In this document: positions 23,765-29,164 of the stretch, piece by piece
How positions within the stretch are numbered: position 1 is the stretch's first letter
How the letters are laid out: each line of letters opens with the position of its first letter
Source: Candidatus Paceibacter sp.
GTDB taxonomy: Bacteria; Patescibacteriota; Minisyncoccia; UBA6257; HR35
Length of the DNA: 29,164 nucleotides
NCBI GenBank assembly: GCA_023255765.1
Contig: JAGDVT010000002.1
Coordinates: forward strand, 1 to 29,164
Direction: 5' to 3'
The notes under the pieces: generated by a model
Told to the model about the DNA's origin: nothing
What the model saw: the letters and a program-made list of their open reading frames with translations, nothing else
The model's database searches: none
Translations under genes and position numbers: made by a program

Positions 23765-24730
23765 TTCTCTTACACCACCTGCACATTTATTACCACAAGC
23801 TGAAGATGAGGTTGCTTCCCACTTACCTGCACTTCGATTCCACCAATAACAATAAGATAATACACATTTACAAGATTGGCTAGGATCATTTATGCAATTA
23901 AATACACCATCTGGTGGTGGAGGTGAAATTGGCCTTTCAACCGTTATCCTCGCAGATTGTGATATTTGAGAATTATTATTTGGATTCACTAGATATAAAC
24001 TGTAAGTACCAGTTGCAACATTATTTAATTGAAGTATTTTAGAAACATAAATGTTAGAAATAAAAGTAGAGGTGTTAACCGTAAAATGAGTAAAACCTAT
24101 AGATCCTGGGGTAGTTTTAGATATACCAGATGCCATATAAATTGGGCAATATAATTTATTGCTATAAACCTTATAATTAATTTGTGAAGTTGGGCTTGCA
24201 GTTGTAGAAGTAGGCTCTAAATAATATTGATCATTTTTTGAAGATACATTGTTTTGTGCATAAGATTGTTTTACTAAATAAAAAGAAATTGAGGCTGATT
24301 TACCGTTTTGCTTAACAGTTATTGCCCATTTTTGATAATTATCATTTGGATTTTGGAATGATCGTTCATCAAATGACCCTTCTATTATACAATTAGAACC
24401 AGAAAGGCTGCCTCCAAACCCTGTGCAAGTACTTGAAGAAGATGCATTATAAGATCCACTGTTAAATTCTAAAGTAAAAGTAGCATTTCCTACTCCCTTT
24501 AAAATCATTTGATATTCAGTTTCTGCAACTACAGTAGATTTTAAGGGTGTTTTATATGTATCATTCTCTGCATTTTCTATTTTAATAGGACTTGGACCAT
24601 AAAAACCTTTAGGATAAACATATAATTCTATACCTATTGAAGATTGAGCTTGCAAAATTTCTTCTTTAAATAAAAATAAAATAGTTAATAAAAATAAACC
24701 TAAAATTCCTAATAATATTATCTTCCTCAT
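23762..24730 (-). CDS. Secreted cysteine-rich protein of unknown function
   Basis: This 322-residue protein has an N-terminal hydrophobic segment (about 4-21) ending before LQAQSS, so it is exported or anchored. The middle (about 30-270) is rich in Ser, Thr, Asn and aromatic residues with alternating beta pattern, and probably forms two Ig-like domains. A proline run (SPPPPDG) then leads into a C-terminal module of about 45 residues with six cysteines (FNC, SCKC, SYC, SAC, NKC) and a Trp pair, which looks like a small disulfide-stabilised binding module. I cannot name the family. G+C is higher than in neighbouring housekeeping genes (24 of 60 at 24361-24420). It has its own leaderless-type promoter and is followed by tsaD after 13 bases. 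Confidence 0.8.
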   Translation of the reverse strand: MRKIILLGILGLFLLTILFLFKEEILQAQSSIGIELYVYPKGFYGPSPIKIENAENDTYKTPLKSTVVAETEYQMILKGVGNATFTLEFNSGSYNASSSSTCTGFGGSLSGSNCIIEGSFDERSFQNPNDNYQKWAITVKQNGKSASISFYLVKQSYAQNNVSSKNDQYYLEPTSTTASPTSQINYKVYSNKLYCPIYMASGISKTTPGSIGFTHFTVNTSTFISNIYVSKILQLNNVATGTYSLYLVNPNNNSQISQSARITVERPISPPPPDGVFNCINDPSQSCKCVLSYCYWWNRSAGKWEATSSSACGNKCAGGVRE

Positions 24731-24738
24731 TATTAATA

Positions 24739-24766
24739 ATTATAAAACTAAAAAATAAAAAATCAA
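24739..24766 (-). promoter_or_regulatory. Promoter of the secreted cysteine-rich protein gene
   Basis: TTGATT (24766-24761) and TATAAT (24744-24739) are spaced by 16 bases on the minus strand. Eight bases separate the -10 from the ATG, so the mRNA is predicted to be leaderless or nearly so. Confidence 0.6.
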
Positions 24767-24782
24767 TATTAGATTGTGGATA

Positions 24783-25994
24783 ATGTTAAAATTAAATAAT
24801 ATGTTAAATTTAATAGCAAAATTAATTTATTTAAAATTTAAGCCCAGAATTATAGTTATTTCAGGCACTTCTGGCAAAACAATTACTATAGAAATTATAA
24901 AAAGATTTTTAGAAGATAAAACAAATATTTATGCAAATGAATATCATAAAGATCACAAATTAGCAATTGCTTTAACCTTTATTTTGGAAAAAGAATATAA
25001 GTTTATTAAAAATTTATTAAAGGGATTGAAAATTTTATTATTTGAAAAGAAATATCCGGAATATATATTATTAGAATTTGGCTTTGAAAATCCTAAAATA
25101 GTTAATTATTGGTTAAGTACAATTAAAGTTGATTATTTAATAATTACTACAATAGGAGAGATACCAGTTTATTCTGAAGTTTTTGCAGGCCCAGAAAATA
25201 TTAAAAAGAAAAAGAAAGAATTAGTTAGAAATGTAAAGTCTAATGGCTTAATTATATTAAATAATGATGATATAAGCTGTATAGAGCTTGTAGAAAATGA
25301 TAATAAAAACGTTGTTTATTTTGGATTTTCAGAAGATTCTGATTTTATTTGTAAAAATTATGAAATAATTTGTAATCTAAATACAACTCCTTCTATTTGT
25401 GGTACTTCTTTTGAGGTACATTCTAAATATGGAATTAAAAGAATATTTTTAAGAAATTTATTTGGGAAAGGTATTATTTATTCTTGTTTAGCATCTATTT
25501 CTTTACTTTTTAATTTAGGATTTAGTTTAGAAGAAATAGGAAATTATTTAGAAACATTCTCTGAAGTTAAACACAGATCAAATTTAATTAAATCAAAGAA
25601 GGGTTATTATATTTTAGATGATTCGTATCACCTTACAAGAACTTCTTTTTGGAATATTTACGATATATTTTTGAAAATACCAGCTAAAAGAAAAATAGCT
25701 TTAATAGGAGATTGTATAGAAGCAGGAAAATATTCAGTTGATTTCCATTTTGAAATAGGGGAAAAATTAAAAGATATTTGTGATTTTATAATAACATTTG
25801 GGATAAGATCAAAATATACAATTGATTCTGCTATTGGTTATGGGTACAATGAAAATAATACAAAACACTTCTTTCATACAGAATTTCATAATCTTTTACA
25901 TTTTTTAGATGAATATTTAATGCCTGATGATTTGCTCTTAGTTACAGGAGATAAAAGATTGAATTTGCATAAAATTGTTGATTTTTTAAGTTAA
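24783..25994 (+). CDS. Mur-ligase family protein, MurF-like, lacking the N-terminal substrate domain
   Basis: The fold is the central ATPase plus C-terminal domain of Mur ligases. The P-loop is GTSGKT (28-33), the carbamylated-lysine region resembles MurF (AGPENIKKKKKEL, 135-147), and DDSY (279-282) followed by IALIGDCIEAGKYS (305-318) matches the MurF sequence of DDSYNANP then a GDM-x-E-LG-type motif. However, the usual N-terminal UDP-MurNAc-binding domain is absent, NANP is replaced by HLTR, and the conserved histidine after NIGEA is replaced in TTIGEIPVYS. It could be a diverged MurF or a ligase for another substrate. I prefer the ATG at 24783 (403 residues); an in-frame TTG nine bases upstream is less likely. 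Its 3' end overlaps the desulfurase gene by 9 bases. Confidence 0.8.
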   Translation: MLKLNNMLNLIAKLIYLKFKPRIIVISGTSGKTITIEIIKRFLEDKTNIYANEYHKDHKLAIALTFILEKEYKFIKNLLKGLKILLFEKKYPEYILLEFGFENPKIVNYWLSTIKVDYLIITTIGEIPVYSEVFAGPENIKKKKKELVRNVKSNGLIILNNDDISCIELVENDNKNVVYFGFSEDSDFICKNYEIICNLNTTPSICGTSFEVHSKYGIKRIFLRNLFGKGIIYSCLASISLLFNLGFSLEEIGNYLETFSEVKHRSNLIKSKKGYYILDDSYHLTRTSFWNIYDIFLKIPAKRKIALIGDCIEAGKYSVDFHFEIGEKLKDICDFIITFGIRSKYTIDSAIGYGYNENNTKHFFHTEFHNLLHFLDEYLMPDDLLLVTGDKRLNLHKIVDFLS

Positions 25995-27149
25995 AAATTT
26001 CTTTAATGCTTTTACTACATAATCTAAATCTTTTTTCTTTGTTTCTAAACCAAAAGAGAATCTTATACTTTTTTCAGCTCTATCAGTATTAGGGTAAAGC
26101 TCTTCTATTATATAACTAGGAGAAAGTGCTCTTGCCTTACATGCCATACCAGGAGAAACCATTATCCCTTTTGAATCTAAATAAATTAATATTTCTTGAG
26201 ATGTTTTTTGTGGAAAATACAGGTTTAGTATTTTTGGAGTAGAATTTTCTAAATCTCCATTAATTTCGAATTTTATATTTTCCTCGATTAATCTATTTAT
26301 AAAGTAATCTCTAATTTCTTTTAAGTATTCTTTATTTTTTTCTCTATTAATATAAGCTATTTCAAGTGCTTTTGAAAAACCCACTATTAAAGGAACATTT
26401 TCTGTGCCTGCTCTTAACTCAAATTCTTGCTCTGAACCCGATATCAGTCTTTCTAAAATTATTTTTTCTTTTTTATATAAACATGCAATTCCTTTAGGAC
26501 CATAAATTTTATGCGAAGATAATGTCATCATATCTACATTTAAATTTTTAATTGAAATATCCTCTGTCAAAGGTGCTTGTGCTGCATCTGTATGAAAAAT
26601 TATTTCTATATCACTATTTTTATTTATTTCTTTTATTCTTTCTCCTAATTCTTTGACTTTTTGTATTGTCCCTATTTCGCTATTTACATAATGTAGGGTG
26701 ATCAAAATAGTATTTTCTTTAATTGAATTTAAAATCTTATCTATATCAATTATTCCGTTTTTTTCTGGTTTTACCAAAGTATATTCTATTAATCCTAATT
26801 TTTCTAAATCTTTCAAAACCTCTAAAATTGATGGGTGTTCTATAGAAGAGCTTACTATGTGTGGTTTTATTTTGAATCTATAAAAATAATAAAATGCTAG
26901 TCCTTTAATTGCTAAATTATTGCTTTCTGTTGCTCCTGATGTAAATATAATTTCTCTAAAATAATCAGCATTTATAATTTCTTTTATTTTATTTCTTGAA
27001 AAATCAACTGCTTTTAATGCTTTTTGCCCTAATAAATGTAAACTAGATGGGTTTCCATAATCCTTAATAAAATATTTTTTCATAAAATCAAAAACTTCCT
27101 TAGACACAGGAGTTGTTGCTGCATAATCTAAATATATTAATTTTTTCAT
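25986..27149 (-). CDS. iscS: Cysteine desulfurase (IscS/NifS family)
   Basis: This PLP-dependent enzyme removes sulfur from cysteine for tRNA thiolation and Fe-S clusters. Class V aminotransferase signatures are present: YLDYAATTPVS at the start, the His105 motif (SIEHPS), Asp188 and Gln191 (HTDAAQ), and the PLP lysine Lys214 (SSHKIYGPKG). The persulfide-forming cysteine is Cys337 (SPGMACKA). The 387-residue length is typical. No iscU, sufBCD or mnmA is adjacent. Its ATG shares a base with the stop of the pilin-like gene before it (TAATG), so it is translationally coupled to a surface operon, an odd setting for a desulfurase. The gene symbol reflects the family; nifS would serve equally. Confidence 0.93.
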   Translation of the reverse strand: MKKLIYLDYAATTPVSKEVFDFMKKYFIKDYGNPSSLHLLGQKALKAVDFSRNKIKEIINADYFREIIFTSGATESNNLAIKGLAFYYFYRFKIKPHIVSSSIEHPSILEVLKDLEKLGLIEYTLVKPEKNGIIDIDKILNSIKENTILITLHYVNSEIGTIQKVKELGERIKEINKNSDIEIIFHTDAAQAPLTEDISIKNLNVDMMTLSSHKIYGPKGIACLYKKEKIILERLISGSEQEFELRAGTENVPLIVGFSKALEIAYINREKNKEYLKEIRDYFINRLIEENIKFEINGDLENSTPKILNLYFPQKTSQEILIYLDSKGIMVSPGMACKARALSPSYIIEELYPNTDRAEKSIRFSFGLETKKKDLDYVVKALKKFLT

Positions 27150-27382
27150 TATGGAGATATTTTCTTAACTTCTAAAAATGAAAGTATTATTACAGGAATT
27201 GAATAGGAGGCAAAAAGTAAGGCTAATCCTAATAAAATTATTGGCAAATTTTTTTTAACTTCATCAAATTTCTTTGAATATAACATAAAACCTAGATAAA
27301 TAAAAGAAATTGAAGAACCTAAAACTATAAAAATTTGCATTATTCTTATAATTCTTTCTAATATATCCTTTATCTCGTTCAT
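27149..27382 (-). CDS. Two-helix membrane protein, pilin-like (third of three)
   Basis: This 77-residue protein has two hydrophobic helices (about 15-36 and 46-69) separated by a short basic loop (SKKFDEVKKN). The second helix, PIILLGLALLFASYSIPVIILSFL, is clearly related to that of the 74-residue protein two genes upstream (SIPVII-SFL in both), which suggests tandem duplication. Size, topology and the LG-x-A motif resemble the short TrbC/VirB2-like type IV secretion pilins annotated in many CPR genomes. Alternatives are holin-like or other small structural membrane proteins. It overlaps the previous gene by ATGA and the desulfurase by one base. Confidence 0.7.
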   Translation of the reverse strand: MNEIKDILERIIRIMQIFIVLGSSISFIYLGFMLYSKKFDEVKKNLPIILLGLALLFASYSIPVIILSFLEVKKISP

Positions 27383-27642
27383 TGTTTAAATTTTGGCACA
27401 AAAAATTCTATTATTTTAAAAATCACTTCTCTATTAAACATCACAATTCCTATAATTAACAAACCTAAAATTATAAATAAAAATGCTGTTTTTGATTTAC
27501 TTAATTTTTTCTCAAAATAAATGTTAACTCCTAAATAAATTATAAAAAATACAGCAATCAAGAGAGAAAATTTTAAAGTTAATTCTAAGATTCTATCAAA
27601 AATTTCTATAATCTTATCGAATATAGGGAATAGTTTTTGCAT
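27379..27642 (-). CDS. Two-helix membrane protein, pilin-like (second of three)
   Basis: This 87-residue protein has an amphipathic N terminus (FPIFDKIIEIFDRILE), a hydrophobic helix at about 20-42, a lysine-rich loop (FEKKLSKSKTA) and a second helix at about 53-70, then a basic tail. It shares topology, loop charge and the I-x-LG pattern at the second helix with its neighbours but lacks the SIP motif, so it is the most diverged member of the cluster. It is probably a pilin-like or membrane-complex subunit of the same system. Translation is coupled on both sides (TAATG with the previous gene, ATGA with the next). Confidence 0.65.
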   Translation of the reverse strand: MQKLFPIFDKIIEIFDRILELTLKFSLLIAVFFIIYLGVNIYFEKKLSKSKTAFLFIILGLLIIGIVMFNREVIFKIIEFFVPKFKQ

Positions 27643-27866
27643 TACTTAAGAAAAGAAAATATTATTACAGGTATAGAAAACGAAGCTATAATCAGAGCTA
27701 CTCCTAATATTATATATATTATTTCTGAATGCCAATCTTTTCCTTTATTAAAAATATATTTTGCTCCTGCATACATTATTAAGCCTATGCCTAAAATTAA
27801 GGCTGCTCTATAAAACAAAACTATTAAATCTTTAAATTTAGAAATAAAATAATTTATCCCCTCCAT
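27642..27866 (-). CDS. Two-helix membrane protein, TrbC/VirB2 pilin-like (first of three)
   Basis: This 74-residue protein is the best pilin candidate of the three. Helix 1 (about 15-38) ends GIGLIMYAGAKYIF, helix 2 (about 48-72) is YIILGVALIIASFSIPVII, and the loop is NKGKDWHSE. The pattern Gly-x-x-Tyr-Ile, charged loop, then I-I-x-G-x-x-(4)-A-x-x-I-P is that of CPR type IV secretion pilin-like proteins. No cleavable signal peptide is obvious. It starts 6 bases after the large surface-protein gene. No VirB4, VirB6 or VirD4 is in the window, so assignment to a secretion system is inference. Confidence 0.7.
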   Translation of the reverse strand: MEGINYFISKFKDLIVLFYRAALILGIGLIMYAGAKYIFNKGKDWHSEIIYIILGVALIIASFSIPVIIFSFLK

Positions 27867-27872
27867 TTAAAC

Positions 27873-29164
27873 TTAAAAACCAAATAAATCTCTTAATATA
27901 TTCCCTGAAACTGAATAAAATTTTCCTGTTTCAATGTCATAATTTAAATTAACTGGACTCTCTGATATATCTTGATTCTTGAATTTTACCTCACAATTTC
28001 CTGTGTAATGATATAGTTCTAAATTTATAAATCCTAAAAGATTTCCTGGTAAAGGTAAATATATTGGTTTATTATATGGCCCTTTTCTGTTTTCTTCATA
28101 GTTTATATTGAAAGAAAAATCCCTATTAAATGTAGTATAACTTACAGCTTTTGTTTTATCAAAACTTAACTGATTTATCACTACTCCTCTTAATCTTCCA
28201 TAAATAGTACAATAACCAGAATTTGAAGGAGGATTATCATCTTGTGTTACATTATACATTAAATACATAGAAAATGGAGGGTCATATAAGTTCCTTTGAA
28301 TAGCTGCTACTCCTAATGCTTGCTCTAAAATATCTTTTATTTTTAAATCTTCTAAATTAATTCTAATAGTTTGTTGTCCATATATGCCTCTAATATCTAA
28401 GTTTATTATTGGTTTTTTTAGTGGTGATACAGCTATAGCCTTTTTAGTTTGTATATCTACTTGCTCAATATTCACATCACAGTTATTTGAATTAAATCTC
28501 ACTCTTATAGTATCTCCTGGGTTAAAATTATTGCCAACTGTTAATTGAAAACTATAAATTTGTGGTGATGAAATTGTTCTTGGCATAGAGCTTAATATAT
28601 TTTCTCCTTGGGTAATATTATAAAAACTAACAGTGAAGCCTTCACAATCTGCTCCCTGGGGCTTTAAAAATACGCTAAATTTACCATTTTCATCTATTTT
28701 TATAGTAGATTGATCTATTATTAACTTAGGTTTTAGTGGTGGTGCTATTGTAACAGGACCTCCTCCTATCTTTACTGTATAAGAAGGAACATTAATACTA
28801 CAATAAGGATTATCTGGTTGGAAATTTAGAGTAATTTCTGTAGCGTTAGTATTAAAATTCCCTATCATATCAGTATGTTTAAGATTATTGCCTTTTTGTA
28901 ATAGCAGATTTTCTGCTATATTATACGGTTTTCCTTGATCGTCTCTACCAGTAATAGTAATACCACAATAATTCTCTCCTTCTTTTGGCAGTGAATCATA
29001 AACCATTTCAAAATATAGAACATTAGTATTTCTTCTTTCTGCTTTTATGCTTCTTATATTAATCATCCCTTGACTAACTCCCGATGATACCTCGCTTACT
29101 CCACTAATACCACCTTTTGGAACCTCTGTTGTTAGTCCTCCTGCAAGCCAATTTTCCAAAGCTA
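27873..29164 (-). CDS. Large surface protein with three cysteine-paired beta modules (5' end outside the window)
   Basis: The frame is open to the window edge (a possible TTG at 29159 is not a convincing start), so the N terminus is missing. The visible 429 residues fall into three consecutive modules of roughly 100-160 residues. Each has an early and a late cysteine in similar settings: NYCGIT/PYCSIN, ADCEGF/NNCDVN and GYCTIY/GNCEVK. This suggests repeated Ig-like domains, each closed by a disulfide. Proline-rich linkers (PPLKPKL, SPLKKP) separate them. No membrane helix is visible in this part. It is followed after 6 bases by three pilin-like genes, so it may be a large extracellular component of the same apparatus. 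Confidence 0.75.
   Translation of the reverse strand, partial: ALENWLAGGLTTEVPKGGISGVSEVSSGVSQGMINIRSIKAERRNTNVLYFEMVYDSLPKEGENYCGITITGRDDQGKPYNIAENLLLQKGNNLKHTDMIGNFNTNATEITLNFQPDNPYCSINVPSYTVKIGGGPVTIAPPLKPKLIIDQSTIKIDENGKFSVFLKPQGADCEGFTVSFYNITQGENILSSMPRTISSPQIYSFQLTVGNNFNPGDTIRVRFNSNNCDVNIEQVDIQTKKAIAVSPLKKPIINLDIRGIYGQQTIRINLEDLKIKDILEQALGVAAIQRNLYDPPFSMYLMYNVTQDDNPPSNSGYCTIYGRLRGVVINQLSFDKTKAVSYTTFNRDFSFNINYEENRKGPYNKPIYLPLPGNLLGFINLELYHYTGNCEVKFKNQDISESPVNLNYDIETGKFYSVSGNILRDLFGF

Noticed and set aside
24774..24782. TTG start for the MurF-like gene
   Set aside because: It adds only three residues, and an ATG follows at 24783.
29157..29159. TTG as the true start of the large surface protein
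   Set aside because: The frame stays open to the window edge and no signal peptide follows the TTG, which an exported protein would need. The gene is more likely cut by the window.

Overview
The window is a very AT-rich, gene-dense bacterial segment. The organism looks like a member of the Candidate Phyla Radiation (Patescibacteria), probably Parcubacteria-like. This rests on several points: trimmed aminoacyl-tRNA synthetases (AspRS without its GAD domain, ProRS without its editing insertion), short two-helix pilin-like proteins of the kind seen in CPR genomes, a lamin-tail-like anchored surface protein, and almost no intergenic space. TGA is used as a normal stop (for example ileS at 16004-16006), so UGA-recoding lineages such as Gracilibacteria/Absconditabacteria are unlikely. 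The placement is inference; no rRNA gene is present to test it.

Layout, left to right. 1-1843: tRNA-Trp behind aspS (minus), then a divergent 178-base spacer with tRNA-Gly. 1857-3809: gatA and a small membrane protein (plus). 3757-10299: a minus-strand cell-elongation block, transcribed proS, mreB, mreC, mreD, mrdA (PBP2), with htrA beyond it. 10433-14977: minus-strand DoxX-like protein, gyrB, a membrane protein, clpP and a secreted protein of unusually high GC. 14964-16010: dprA (plus). 16004-21160: nusA, ppa, ileS (minus). 21182-22420: lamin-tail-like surface protein (plus). 22414-24730: a secreted cysteine-rich protein, tsaD, rpsT (minus). 24783-25994: a MurF-like ligase (plus). 25986-29164: a partial surface protein, three small pilin-like membrane proteins and a cysteine desulfurase in one tightly packed minus operon.

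The genes cover translation (aspS, gatA, proS, ileS, rpsT, tsaD, two tRNAs), rod-shape and peptidoglycan synthesis (mreBCD, mrdA, possibly the MurF-like ligase), DNA topology and uptake (gyrB, dprA), proteolysis (htrA, clpP), core metabolism and transcription (ppa, nusA), and the cell surface (four exported proteins plus the pilin-like cluster).

The most distinctive protein is IleRS, which carries a complete histidine-phosphatase domain with all expected catalytic residues, inserted in frame beside a zinc-binding segment. The most distinctive regulatory pattern is a TATAAT box 6-9 bases before the start codon of many genes, no visible Shine-Dalgarno sequences, promoters built over the stop codon of the preceding gene, and one palindromic -10 that can serve both strands. 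Together these predict widespread leaderless transcription. All four convergent gene pairs overlap at their 3' ends, and I found no convincing intrinsic terminator. No CRISPR array, insertion sequence or rRNA was seen, and no gene-free stretch exceeds 300 bases.
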